64,000 bases of DNA, taken from assembly GCA_019787685.1 (NCBI GenBank), contig JAHNUO010000001.1:496001-560000 (forward strand), read 5' to 3'. The notes below the pieces were generated by a model. The model did no database searches, was not told where the DNA came from, and was given only the letters and a program-made list of their open reading frames with translations. Positions 1-11,738 of this stretch are shown piece by piece. Origin of the DNA: Chiua virens (taxonomy: Eukaryota > Basidiomycota > Agaricomycetes > Boletales > Boletaceae). The position numbers and the translations under genes are program-made. Numbering within the stretch: position 1 is the stretch's first letter; the number at the start of each line of letters is the position of its first letter.

Positions 1-236
1 CTAATCAACGATCAACGACCTAGGTATTTTACAGTTACAAGTGATTCATTATCAGTACAAACTCAGAAGGTTGATATTACAATTTTGACGTCAGAATCGA
101 TCAATCGCTCCTTGAAGGAGCGCTGTACTTCTCCGATCTCGCCATTCGAGGGGACAACACGCCCTAAGACCAGCGTCACTATTTTTACATCAGGGAAAAA
201 CCCCATCCATGGGGCGCAATGTTTCTGCGGAGTGGA

Positions 237-2456
237 TTAGTCGATGGTTGTGTGTATGAGGATAATACTTGCCATAATTTCTTCCCCTCCATCAGTGGAG
301 GTATCAAATGCCGCCGCTATCCTGAGCCGGGTAACTCCGCACGTGCGTGCTTCATGCTTCGGAACATGCAATCCAGTGAGCGGGATGACCATGGTGGTCC
401 CAGTGTTATTCGGACAGAAAGCTACATTCATGTTGCGCAAACCAGGAAGGTACTGAGCGCAATCCAGCACCTTCGAAATGTGGGGAGCACTAGTGTTGCC
501 GAGCATGACCGAAAGTGTAGTTACTGAGTTGGGATGTTCGAGCTGTTGCAACAGCGATGACAGGTACTCCGGTGGTCCACCAAGAGCCTGCAATGAGGGG
601 AGACGAACGACGAGGGTTTTTGATCGTCGAGTATCACTTGAATTACCGTACGCGGAAATGCGGAGAGATCGAATGCGGGAGTGTCGCTGCAAGAACCTCA
701 AAAGTGTATTAACCGAGCATTGGCGATCAACTTCAAGGAGCTGTAGAAGGGGTAAATCCAGAACCTGAAAGAACTTCCGCCACATAGCGGCAGAGAGTCC
801 CGTGTCTTTTAGGACAAGCTCCCTGAGGGGAGAGTTGCGGAGAGTGGACATGGTAAAAGAAATAATGGGTACCGAGAAGATATTATTGCAGTCTGATGAG
901 AAAGACTCGAGTCGGCTAGGCGCCGCACGGGAAGGCTTTGGAAATGACGAGATGTAGTGGGGGAAGGGATCTGAGCGAGCAGAGTAAGAGAGCTCTTTGC
1001 AATCAGATGCTCTGATGTCTTCGAGGAGGGCTGCAGTGCTGGATGCCGATAATGGATTACCGAAGCAGGATATATAAACGGCTGGAATATTGGTGCACTG
1101 AGGTGACTGAAAAAAAATCTGTAGGAGGTGCAAATGGGAATCCTTCGCGTTGAAGAGGCGGCAATACAGGTTCTTGGGGCAGATGAAGTCAGCCATGCGT
1201 CTCCACACTACGAGAGCTTCGTAGTTGTCTTGATCAACACTTGTCCAGAGACCGTCGCCCGGTGCGAAACCGAGAGCAGCAAAAAAACGTGGGGCGGCAA
1301 TATTTTTCAAAATGATGCATACTCTTGTGCACACCCCAAGTTCCTTAGCATCGAAGAGATCCACGATTTCGTGCAGCAGCTCGTTTGGAAGTATCAGGAG
1401 AGAGACGGCACGCGTGGCTACGTTGGGATTGGTGAATTCTGCGGAGGACTGGCGTTTTGCAGACGGTAGAATTGAGAATTCTAACGAAAGGAAATAGTAA
1501 AGAAACTTACTGGATTGATATCTTGTGCGTGAGCGATTGCGCGCTTCGTGGGTGGTAAATCGCATGAGTCTTCATTCCTCTTCCGCTTCAAAGACTGATA
1601 TTTGAGTCAGAAACTTCGATGCGCATGAGAATGGGTGAGCATACTGGGTTAATTTCCTGCAAGGAGGTGACAAGCGTTTGTGTCGGGTCATCCTGCCTCT
1701 GTTTCACAAATACAGTTAGAAATTGTGATGAAAAGAAATAGTAACAAACTTACTAGATTGGTACCTTGCACATCAGTGTCTGCACGCTTTGCGGGTGGTA
1801 AATCATATGAATCTTCATCTCTCTTCCGCTTCAGAGGCTGGCGTTGGAGACAGAAGTTCAAATGCGAAGAGCTGACCGTAGAATGCTGGGTAAACCTACC
1901 GGGTTAGCCTGTAAGGCGGTGACAGCTAACCATGTGGGAGGTAGGATCCCGTCCTCCCCCCGCTTCACACGCGTTAGAAAATCTGACGAGAGGCCACAGT
2001 AAAGAAACTTACTGGAGTGGTATCTTGTACACGAGTGACTGGACGCTTTGCAAGTGGTAAGTCGGATGGATCTTCGTCCCTCTTCCGTTTCGAAGGCTGG
2101 CGTTGGAGTCAGAAACTCTGACTAATGAGAGTTGGTAAGCCTACCGGGTTAGTCTCCTGTAAGGCAGTGACGGGTGCCCTTGTGGGTGGTAAGTCATCAT
2201 CCTCCCCCTGCTTCAAGTGTGCGGTCAGAAAGTTTGACGGCAGAAAATACTGAATAAGCTTACAGGATTGATATTTTGTACAAGGGTGGGTACAAGTGAT
2301 AGGTCAGGTGGGTCTCCTTCGTCCCTCTTTCGCTTTAAATGCTAAATTCCATAGTTAGGAGCAGGGCGAGGAAAGTAGATCGTGAAATGAACTCACCTGG
2401 ATACTTTGGCGGGACCTCGGGCGCGTAACCCACCATTGGAATAGCGGATACAACAT
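237..2456 (-). CDS. F-box protein with a 5' array of tandem phase-0 exons
   Basis: Spliced gene of nine exons. I read exon 1 at 2456-2397 (20 codons, ATG at 2456), then seven small exons at 2341-2264, 2207-2145, 2096-2013, 1962-1900, 1837-1754, 1698-1645 and 1594-1511, and a large last exon from 1448 to the stop at 237-239. All seven small exons are multiples of three (78, 63, 84, 63, 84, 54, 84 bp), and the introns are 48-62 bp with GT and AG ends. Four exons encode a motif like KRKRDEDxxDLPPAKR, which resembles two basic nuclear-import signals. The three shorter ones look like trimmed versions (DLPP..., LQ-x-x-NP ending). The last exon opens with an F-box (LPNELLHEIVDLF), the SKP1-binding module of SCF ubiquitin ligases, followed by a leucine-rich C-terminal part. 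The F-box call is firm; the splice model is my inference. Confidence 0.72.
1511..2341 (-). repeat. Tandem exon array (seven related exons) in the F-box gene
   Basis: Alternating long (78-84 bp) and short (54-63 bp) exon-intron units repeat with a double-unit period of 243-259 bp. Long exons start with a K-R-K-R block; nearly all exons end in N-P or T-P (one in N-L) directly before a GTA(A/G)G donor. Introns share sequence between units, so whole exon-intron units were duplicated, not only coding sequence. Confidence 0.75.
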
Positions 2457-2776
2457 CTTTACAATATATGTTAGGTAGATCAACTTGAGTGCCTAGATGA
2501 ACGATCATGGTCAACGATGTCAACGTTAAATACGATTAGCATGTAACATACCCCCAATCGAGCCGGACAATACATCACTAGGCATGCTGTCCCAATTCCG
2601 TCGACGATGACCGCGCACAACAGCCTATACCGAATCTAGACCTAAATCTTATTATTCGTGGATCCGGCGATATAATCGCGAAATACATTCTGTTTTTGCT
2701 TTTTTTTTTGTTTCTCTCTCTTTACTTTTGTCTTTCCTACAGTTGCGTACAACGGGTATACTACTGTAACTTAGAT

Positions 2777-3034
2777 TAGTGGCATATTAAGGGGAGTGTA
2801 GTTGCCACGCAAGGTAGTGGCATAGATGGGGAAAGTGGAAGAGTTGTGCACGTGCGCATTCGCCCCGTAAATAGTGTTTGGCGATGGTCATCACGTGCCG
2901 GTAATCCCAAATTGTCACGTGTGACAATCGCTGAACACTATTTATGGAGCGAACCTTCACACGCACAACTTTCCCACTTTCCACTATCATCTAAGTCACT
3001 TTGACGCAGCAGCCTTGGTGGTATTATGCCACTA
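2777..3034. mobile_element. 258-bp fold-back element (MITE-like)
   Basis: The ends are a perfect 10-bp inverted repeat, TAGTGGCATA (2777-2786) and its complement (3025-3034). The arms pair imperfectly over most of the length: the block from about 2827 (GGGGAAAGTGG...) through AAATAGTGTT to CACGTG has its complement between about 2915 and 2985. The centre lies near 2905. There is no transposase reading frame; the 67-codon frame inside is a by-product of the palindrome. Size, terminal repeats and lack of coding capacity fit a non-autonomous DNA element. Target-site duplication is unclear; a TA or TAG could be part of the ends. Confidence 0.6.
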
Positions 3035-3124
3035 GGCCGCCCTACTAGTTACTATTAGTAGAATTCATGTAGGGATAGATTCAGAAAATAAAACCAACAA
3101 AAAATGTAGAGTTGACATCACGAA

Positions 3125-3450
3125 GAATTACCATTGTTCGTCGTTGTTGTCCCCATTGTGGTTGTCATGCCTTGTGATAGCACCTGCCGGTATGTCCCTT
3201 ACGTTGTCCAATTGCCATTAAGATATTAAGATTTGTTGTTGTTGGTGGTAGTGACTATTGCAATTGTTTGTCGTCGTCGTCACTGTCGCGGTCATCATGC
3301 CTTGTGATAGCTCTGCTGGTATGTCCCATACGTTGTTGTCGGTGGTAGTGACTCCCCGCAATGATCTGTGATCGGTGTCCTGTGTTCTCTTGTGCTTTGG
3401 TATGTCCCTTATGTTAACATTAATTGTCTAACATCGCTCATCATCATTAA
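3125..3450. repeat. Low-complexity TTG/GTC-rich stretch with a degenerate duplication
   Basis: Runs of TTGTTGTTG and GTCGTCGTC dominate. A segment beginning CATGCCTTGTGATAGC at about 3168 recurs at about 3297, each followed by a GGTATGTCCC(T/A)TACGTTG string. No gene is visible. Confidence 0.5.
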
Positions 3451-3804
3451 GATATCAAGATATTGAATCGTTATTGTCCATGGTACCCCGGATCGGATGC
3501 CCAATTGTCTGTCTAGCATCGCTCATCTCACTAAATAGGTTGTACGGTTGGTGCTTCGTGAGTCCAACCTTCCTGTCCATTAGTGTCATGTCCATTCACA
3601 TCGAAGAACCAGAGTCACCGCCTTCAGCCACCTTCTCAATGCAAGCCATGGAGAAGATAGCCCGTACGGTAAGCATACTATATACACTTTCAGGAGGTTA
3701 ATTCAACTCCTCCGCAGGCAGAGGAATATACGAGACGCTTTAGCCAGTGCCTTGGGCGCACGCCCTTAGTCCCAGACCATCGAACTGGTGTTCAGGCGCA
3801 TGTG

Positions 3805-6240
3805 ATGGCTTCTTCCGACGCTATCCATCCTGTCTATGCACCTTATACCCGATTTAAACCTCGCGCACGTACCCCTGCTTCGTCCACCGTCGAAGATGAA
3901 ACACCACCAGGTGGGGCCTCCCACAGCAGTCATACCCCTGACCAGTCTCCCCGTTGGCGATCACCTTCCCCGAACCGATCACCTTCTCCGAACCGATCAC
4001 CTTCTCCGAACACCCTCACTTCTCGTCACAGTGCAACTCTCGGCTCCGGGATTGCACGTTCGCAGACCAGCCCCATCCCAATGGACGAAATGTCATACCC
4101 ACTACACCATTCAATTCCAGAATGTCCTCAGACAGGTTCAAACCTGACCCCAGGAAGTCAGATGCCATCGGTAGGTTCACTCTTCTGCCATGTTTTGTAT
4201 CCCTGATGTCCTGCAGCAAATTATTGTTCCATTCCAAACGAGCACTGGCAGTGATCGTATGGATCAAGACCCTCCGCCGGATATAGGCCTTACGCCACAA
4301 AGCCAGATGCGATCGGTAGATATCTTGTATTGCGATGTTTCATTTCTCTGATGTCCTACAACAGGCTATTGTTCCATCCCAAACGAACAGTGATTACATG
4401 GATCAAGACCCCCCTCCGCCGGATACAAACCTTGCTCCCAAATCGGTATTCATCTTGTGCTATAATGTCTCCCTTCTCTGACGTTCCGTACCAGGCAATT
4501 GTTACTTCCCAAACGAGCGGTGATTACATGGATCAAGACCTCCCTCCACCGGATATACACTTTACTCCCAAAAGTCAGACACGATCGGTAATTACCTTGT
4601 GCTGCAATGTCTCCTTTCTCTGATGTTCTGTACCAGGCAATTGTTCCTTCCCAAACGAGCGGTGATCGCATGGATCAAGACCCCCCTCCACCGGATATAA
4701 CCCTACAAAATCAAACGCGATTGGTAATTATCTTGTGCTGCTATGTTTCTTGTCTCTGATTTCCTGTGCTAGGGAATTGTTCCATCCCAAATGAGTAGTG
4801 GTCATAGGGATCAAGTCCCCCCGCTGTCTGCGCCTACGCCTACCTCTCATCTTTCAGGTGACCGTCTGCCTGTCAGACCTTCAATGTTTTCCACAAGACT
4901 TCAAACTGCTATAGACCAGGCAGTAGCCGAGCGCCTAGAGGCAGCAACTGCAGGGATCGTTGAACCCACAGTTCGCGGAATTATCGATGCCTGTGTCCCC
5001 CGACTGACCGAACTTATGGAGTCTCACTTCGTGACATTGACGCCCTCACGGCCTATCCCTGCAGTGCAAGGGACATCGGTGTGATTCTGGGACTTCTGAG
5101 GGAGACCGTGACAGCGACGATGATCGCGGTGCTGAAGACGCCGCAGTACGAAAGCGGAAGAAGCCTGGACCACGGGGGAAAACGAACCGTCTGCATGTAA
5201 GCCGATATTTCCAGTAAGCCGCGCAACCTTTCTGATTTATGTAGATGGCTTTCCGTGTGTACCTTCGGCAAAAGGCAATCATTCCATCCGGCCCCAAAGG
5301 CCAGCTCCCTGTTTCAGCCCCAGCGGACGTTGTGCGCAGCATTTAATCAAGATGGCGTCCCACCCCCATTACTGGAAAACATCGTATTAGATTGGCGCTG
5401 CAGCCCATTGACCTCGTCACGGTGGAACTGTGAAGCTATCTCTATCCTGTCAATCGACTTTTATAACAACCTCAAAAGTGGTGTATATCAAGACGTTGTC
5501 TTCGATGAGCAAACCATGAGCCTCCAGGCTATTCGAAAATTGTGCGAACAAAAACTAGTTCGAACGCATCAAGCTCACCGAACGCAGGCTAGAATCAACG
5601 TCGCCGCCACTGCCGATGAGCGAGACCAGGTGGTGGCCCATATAGTTGCAAAGGAGGACAAACGTAGGAAGGACGACAGAATGATTGCCCGTCGCCATGG
5701 GGTACGTCATATTATTGATTGCCTTTCATTTTTGCTCATCATTGTTTTTGAAGACTATCGCGAGGCGCAAAAAAATTGCATCGCAGAATCGCTCTCGAGA
5801 TCCTGAGAAGTGGGATGCCATTCACAAGGTCATCGACCGCCTTGGCGTCGAGGGTATGAGCGGCGACGAGACTGACTGTGTTGTCACTTCGAAGCCAAAG
5901 GTCCTGCGGCGTCTCGAGCTTCCTTGGATAAACCCTTCCATTTCTCATTTATTCCGGTCTGTGGAGACTTACGAACCAGCTCTTAGAATGGAAAATATGC
6001 TGGAACGAGTTGGTAATTCATCGTTGAAGCGTCATTGGGAAGCAGGGAGGAAAGAAGTAAAGTCGGCCGCTATCCCGGGCCTTCCGCGTAACTGGTACAA
6101 TGATAGCTGGTTCCAAGGGCTGACTACCGGGGCCCGCTCAATGCTCTCTGTCGGAAAGGACATCACTATTCCCAATCTGGTGAGTCTAATACACATAGCG
6201 TTTATACCTTTAGTCACGCAGTATGCAGGAACCCTTCTAG
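3805..6240 (+). CDS. Unrecognised agaricomycete protein with tandem phase-0 exons
   Basis: I read ten exons: 3805-4170, 4217-4315, 4365-4445, 4495-4587, 4637-4723, 4773-5030, 5101-5196, 5245-5701, 5754-6179 and 6229-6240. Exon 1 is Ser/Pro-rich with three SPSPN units. Exons 2-5 (99, 81, 93, 87 bp) and the start of exon 6 are repeats of one module with V-x-SQT and MDQDPPPPD; the introns between them are 49 bp each. Exon 7 carries a basic KRKK stretch. Exons 8-9 encode the most protein-like part (about 290 codons) with a KRRKDDRMIARRHG segment and a conserved-looking end (RNWYNDSWFQGL). I cannot name a function. The frame shifts by one base near 5340 inside exon 8, so either that exon is damaged, an intron was missed, or the assembly has an indel. 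The exon 6 donor is uncertain. Confidence 0.5.
4217..4800 (+). repeat. Tandem exon array in the 3.8-6.2 kb gene
   Basis: Five consecutive copies of an exon-intron unit of 130-148 bp. Each exon is a multiple of three and starts and ends in phase 0; four successive introns are exactly 49 bp. The coding module is Pro/Asp-rich (MDQDPPPPD). The introns are also alike (CTTGTGCT...TCTCTGA...), so the unit duplicated as DNA. Confidence 0.72.
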
Positions 6241-6882
6241 GTGTAATAGTCACCTGCTAGTGGCACCCTCGGTGGACCGTCGAGCGGCCCACTGAGTGGA
6301 CCCCCAATATGCCCTTTGCGCATATTGTGAATCAATCCACAAATTTGCATGTAATTCATATTGGTAGTCATTTTCTAAATATGTGTATCTTATGATTTGT
6401 CTTCCGAGCCAAGGTTGTATACCCCCGCAGATGCAAACTCTGTATTGAATATGTTATGAGTATGTAGTGTCGCATTATCCTGAATAACTTTTCCAGTTTG
6501 TACTCGTATCATATTTTGTGCATATTATGGCTATTGTTTCAAATCTGATAACGCTTCATTGCCGAACATACAATGTTAGCTTATTTTGGGTAAATATGTG
6601 CTTGATATGTTGTGAGATAGCAAATGCATGCATATCCATGAAATTTTTCAAAATCTGCATATCAATCGGTGAGGTGGACACCATCATAAACTCAGGTGCA
6701 ATGTGTTGACAAATAAGTATTCGGTTTGTTGAATAAACATTTTCGGCTGTGTCTCAGGTGTTAGCACGTATTTGTATACCATTGGGATTAACCCCACAGG
6801 ACAATTAACGCGGTCTCTTAAATAAATAAAAAAGGAGAGAAAAGAATTAAAAATATTACTGGTGGTATGCGTATGCTGGCTG
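6241..6882. other. Intergenic, AT-rich
   Basis: Convergent 3' flanks of the neighbouring genes. Apart from AT-rich sequence with repeated TATTTTGTG/CATAT words I see no gene or repeat. Confidence 0.4.
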
Positions 6883-8543
6883 CTATAAATAACGACGAGA
6901 TAGCACAGCGAGCACGAGTCCGACAAGAAAAGCAAACATAAACGCGATCCCTTTTATCGCCCACGTTTCCACCGGACCCATCCCAGCGGTTTCTACCAGC
7001 AGGGCCTCGAGCTCTTTTGCCATTGTCTCCATCCCAAAGACGGATTGTGCGCGGTGTTTTGAGCGCTGTGCCAGTGATGCCCGCTCGGAAACATCCATAA
7101 GACATATTTCCTCCAGTGCTTCCGCCCAGATGCCTGCATCTGGCGTTCGAAGCCAACCCGTTCGTTGATCGGGCGGTTGGTCGACGATGCTCTCCGTTGG
7201 ACCACCGCTATCACACGCCAATATGGGTAGTCCACAAATCATACCCTCGACAGGACCGATGCCAAAATGTTCGTTGGCGGGCGTGTATAGTAGCGCGAGC
7301 GTGGAAGAGGACTGAAGGAGCGCGGATCGTTGCGAGGTGGTAAAGTTCAAGAGGAAAAGGACGTCTGGTTCCGTTGGCGTCGTGCCCGTAGACGGAGCAG
7401 CGATTTTGGATTGCGGGGGCGTGATGACGTTGAATGAGAGTTTGCTTGATTGTGCGTGTTCGACGAGACTGTTTAGGGTGCGAATGTTGTCCTCGAGGCG
7501 GGGGTCATAGCCACCTAAAGGACAATCAGTTTGGAAACGACGCTGGTGTATACAGATCCCTACCGGCAAGAACGAGTCGCACGTTGCGAGATGATTGTTG
7601 CATTGAAGGTTTCATACGAAGAAGAGCAAAAGCGCCGATCGCTAGCGCAGCATTCTTCTTCATTTCAAACCGATTTAACGAAATCAGTGTGGGTCGCTGT
7701 CTTGAAATACTCGTGAGCAGCCACGCGAACTATGCGGAGGTCGTCTTACGATGTAATTTGAACTACATCCGGCGTTGTCCAGTCGACGGGTGCTTGATAT
7801 ACCTTGATATTGATACCGGGATAGACGACTTTGGGCGTTAATTTTATGGACGTTAAATGAGCCATCGTGATACGTGCGGTGAACTTTGAATTGGCGACGA
7901 TCGTATCAGCCTGTCCTAAACAGACTGCGCGTCAAAGATATTTCCAAACGAAAACGCAAGGGACGTACGGGTCGTCACTTCCTCGAGCCAATCCATGGGG
8001 TACCGATAGAGGGCTTTGAGTAGACCGACTTTGCTCTTCTGAAACGACCCTTCCACGAACGCCCCATGTGCAAGCAACTTGTCCGGGAAATGGCAATAGA
8101 AAAGCACCCGTTTGCAACTCAACATGCGCAAGAGGGGTATGCACGTCGAAAGTTGGTCGACGAAAAAGACGTCATGCTCTGGTGGGTCGGAACGGAGGAT
8201 GAACTGGGTCAGCGTGAGATGGAGCTGGCGAGCATGAGCGAAGAGGATGTGGAATTTGCCGTGCCATGCGCGCGGAAAGGGTGGGAATACGTGGTGGACG
8301 TGGAGGGTGCCATCGCGGGTTTCATCAAAGCAGTGGTTTGGGTCGTGGTGTGAGGTGTAGATGTCGACGGTGTGACCGAGGGATTGAAGACCGAGCGCTG
8401 CATCGACGACTAGCCGTTCTGCGCCGCCTAATTGCAATGATGAAGTTCGTTCTTTATACCTCAGTGATTGTACAGGTAAAGAACGCACCGATACCAAGGT
8501 CTGGGTGGACGAACGCGACACGTAGCTTCTTGGATGTTGTCAT
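6883..8543 (-). CDS. ALG2: Alpha-1,3/1,6-mannosyltransferase ALG2
   Basis: ALG2 adds the second and third mannoses to the dolichol-linked oligosaccharide on the cytosolic face of the ER. The protein starts MTTSKKLRVAFVHPDLGIGG (ATG 8543), with exon 1 8543-8489 and exon 2 from 8427. It keeps the family's N-terminal GGAERLVVDAALGLQSLGH, HCHFPD-type (FYCHFPDKLLA) and VANSKFTA segments, and the GT4 core: RPTLISLNRFE, LVLAGGYDPR, and an E-x7-E-type region with FGIGPVEGMICGLPILACD and GGPTESI. A C-terminal hydrophobic helix just before the stop (GIAFMFAFLVGLVLAVL) fits membrane anchoring. I see five exons with introns after residues equivalent to GI|GG, VTT|RQ, ITS|QRP and LAG|GYD; all preserve the frame. 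Confidence 0.93.
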
Positions 8544-9332
8544 TGCCTACCTTGTGGCTGTGTCAACGAAACTAGCCCATTTTCGAATCCATCAACCCCG
8601 GATTGATCAGAGAACATACGCACACGGCTCTCAGAGAGTCAGGGCTTTATGATCCTGACACTCGTCCGATGGAATGCCAGAAACAGCTTGGCTGGGCGTC
8701 GCTTTGAGGAATTCCTTCTGAAAGTTTCCCAGCTCGGCCAACGACCATGGGTGAAATGGACTTTGGGCTCCCTCAAAATGTTCTTAGCGTGTCTCTTTCC
8801 AATCCCGCATAACCTCTTATTCTCAAGTAACTGGTTTTCGGGATGTGTTAGTACTATAGTCCTTGTGTATAGGATCCCTCAGAGGATTGCGACTGGCGTC
8901 GGAAATTTCAAGTCAGGTGTTCTCAACACTGGTCCCATGAGTATCTATCGAGGTGCACGTATCGCCAACTTTGGCTCATCAAGATTCACATCACCAATAA
9001 GAAGCATTCATGTGCAGGCATGTACTCGTAGTAGCTAGTAAGAGAACTGAGTTGAAACAACACCTCTGGTTTGGTTAGCGTCGCGCTAGCAAGGAAAGGA
9101 GCGAGGATCTTGGACTGCGGACATGTGATGTTGAATGAGAGTTTTCTTAATCGTGCCAATTTCAATTTGACGGGCCCAGGATGGCATGTATGGCAGTCAT
9201 CAGATTTGAAGTCTTGGAGGTTAACGATACTCTGTTACATATAGGGTACACCTTCGCTTTGTAGAGTCGTATACTATGAGATGGAGATATGAATAGAATG
9301 ATGACTCCAGCAGACATATCGACGGCCCCGCA
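8544..9332. other. Intergenic between ALG2 and WD40-A
   Basis: Holds the ALG2-derived scrap at about 9064-9157. A 129-codon frame at 8649-9038 (+) matches nothing I know and I do not call it. Confidence 0.4.
9064..9157 (-). pseudogene. Decayed ALG2 fragment
   Basis: About 95 bp resembling the ALG2 stretch at about 7365-7460, in the same orientation: both contain TGGTT..GTTGGCGTCG-like sequence, then GGA(G)CAGCGAT/GCGAGGAT, TTGGA(T/C)TGCGG and GTTGAATGAGAGTTT. No surrounding ALG2 exon sequence was found, so this is a short dispersed remnant. Confidence 0.55.
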
Positions 9333-11648
9333 TCAGCTCCACCTGTTGGGCAGCGAAGATTCGAGAAGAACCTTTGTCCTGACCACCGTCGACAGAGTCA
9401 AGGTGTTTTTCTGGCCTGGAATTGGAGACTCCGTGACGACCTCCCTCATCAACCCCAAATGAGTCGTGCACAAGACTTTCCGGCTGCCCCCAACAGGTTT
9501 CGTCCGTCCATGTAAAAGATCCAACTCCATCATGGTCCCATCGAATATCTGACCAGGATGACCGACCACGGGTTTGAAACCAGTAGCCCGTGCATTCCAG
9601 ATCAATTTCGCGAATGTTTCGGCAGTCGACATGATATAGGATATCTTTCGTTTGAATCCAGGCGAGATGACTGAGCGTGCAGAAGAAGAAGATGGGGCAC
9701 AACCAGCAGCCAGGGCAACGTCCGAAAGCCCTTGTATGATGTCTGCGATGAGGCTGTCAATGTCGCCTGCCGGGACGGAGATATAAGAATGGGTAAGAGA
9801 TCGCCAACGTGCAGAGAGGATCTGTGGCTCTGTTTGTTATCGTCAGAAAAAGACTAGGCATACGAAGTTAGACTACTTGCCTGAACGCTGGACTTGATTG
9901 TATATCCTACCGAGGACGATGTCATCCCCTTTCCCCATCATCCACGAGATGACATGCGACAAGCGAGAGACGAGGTAGGCTCTGAAGACAATTGGGAGAT
10001 ATACGGCCGCCCCGTCACATGAGGTTCTTCCTAAGCAGTCCATCAAAGGCCGCGCAACAAATTCCGAGGCTCGTTGCACCGCTGATGATCGTTCTTCGGC
10101 AACAAGAGACCGGTGGCTCCTGAAAAGAAATCTGGCCATGCATATGGAAGTCAGCTGAACGAGTGAATTGAGTCTGTCGAGCGTCTGAATGATCATGTAA
10201 TCAGTGTACGCATCAGAGGCCATGATGAAGTGCTGAATGTCGGGTAATTCGGGTCGACTGCCTGCGACGGCAGAGCTCATGTCTCTTAGCCGGGCATTGT
10301 ACTGTTGGTGGATCCCCTCTATCCGAGCTTCGGAAGTTCTGAGGTCGTGACGTGCGAATAAGAGTTCGCGTGATTCATCAGGAAGTTGGACCAGCTCTTG
10401 GCGCAGGGCAGCAAGCTCGTCCATTTTGTTGGCCACTGAACACCTCTGGTGGCGAAGTTTGGCAATAAGAGCGATGATTTGGCCAGCGTGGGCGAGCTTG
10501 CTCGACTGCGCCTTGTAGCGACATCGTAAGTCCGTGAGGTCATCTTGGAGATTCCGAGCGGTCTGTTGGGATGAGAAAGGTTATAACATCGAATGGAGAG
10601 GTGTACTTACGTTGTCGCAATACTGAGTGGGAAGGATATCGTGTAAATTCCGGAGCGTGATGATGTTGCCTGCACTCGACCCCTGAGCCATGTCATGATT
10701 TGTCGATATAGCCATGGTCTCAACATTGTCAGCGTGCTCGATGGGATACCCGATCTGTTCGTGAGTTACTGCATCCCAGAACGACACGGACGTATCACCA
10801 GAAACCGCAATGTATGTGCTATCGCTTGCCAAGGCGATGCACGAAGGGACACTGTTGCTGTGGGTGTGCCATTTCGCGAGCGTGTTCCCAGTCAAAACGT
10901 CGAGGTGGTGAATGTGACCATCCCACGACGCAACGAAGATATGTTTGTTGTCGTGATGCCAAGCAACAGATTGGTTGTGCCGTGAAGTAACTTGTATCTT
11001 GAAGTCAACAAGTAGCCTGCCAGTTTTGCATTCGTATGTCCGGACGGATCCGCGTGCCCATGTTGCGGTTGCCAACAACAGCCCGTTTGAAGAAAATTTC
11101 GCCACGGCCACATACCAGTCATGCTGAAGAGTTTGCAATCCATAGCCATCCGGAAGTGACCATATACACGCTGTCCCGTCATCTGAGCCCGTCGCGATTT
11201 TTGTCCCGTCCAGCGTTATATCGACAGCATTCACTGTCCCTCTGTGTCCTTGCAGCTCGGTCATGATTGTTCTGCTCCGCGCACAAAATACCGTCACAGA
11301 GCCTCCGCGTGCCCCGCATGCCACCCACTTCCCGTTTTGCGACACTGCAATGTCAAAGACCGACGGCCCCACTTTCATTCGTAATTCTGTCACCTCCTTG
11401 CCATCTTCTATCCCCCAACATCGAATCCTTCCTTCGAGTCTTCCGCCAGCCAGGACATGATTCTCATCAGCCATGAAGACGACTGAATATATGTGATGTC
11501 GCCCAGCAATTTTGATCTCCTTCGCCATGGAAGTCCTGCTTGGATGAATTCCCGTTAGCGACGCCTCTTGGATCACATTGGAAAGTTGGCCATCTAAGTT
11601 TTGACCTCTCTTACTTGGACCGTGACTCGGCGCTACTTTCATTCGCAT
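9333..11648 (-). CDS. WD40 plus coiled-coil protein, copy A
   Basis: Three main exons: about 11648-10611 (WD40 part), 10562-9881 (helical/coiled-coil part) and 9829-9333 (C-terminal part ending SLPNRWS). The first exon shows repeated WD40 blade signatures (GGRLEGRIRCWG, TGSDDGTACIWS, DTSVSFWD), so a beta-propeller scaffold. Exon 2 has heptad-like stretches (LRQELVQL, SRELLFARHDLRTSEARIEG). Exon 3 has the family-specific KVLCTTHLGLMREV. No catalytic domain is recognised. Intron 1 (10610-10563) is GT-AG; intron 2 (9880-9830) has a GC donor (CAG|GCAAGT). An upstream exon starting at ATG 11738 (MFSTLRRLTGR) is possible, as in copy B, but I could not resolve its junction. Confidence 0.68.
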
Positions 11649-11738
11649 CTTCCTTCTCGTCAGTATCGTCCTTTCGATTATCCTTTCGATTTACCACTCA
11701 CCCATTCTTCCTGTCAGTCGACGCAAGGTGGAAAACAT

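Noticed and set aside
2787..2990. 67-codon minus-strand frame in the fold-back element
   Set aside because: It lies wholly in the palindrome and has no domain; a by-product of the inverted repeat.
3125..3450. Possible CRISPR-like or regulatory direct repeats
   Set aside because: Only two degenerate copies and triplet slippage; eukaryotic low-complexity DNA.
8649..9038. 129-codon frame upstream of ALG2
   Set aside because: No domain, divergent promoter position, no splice support.
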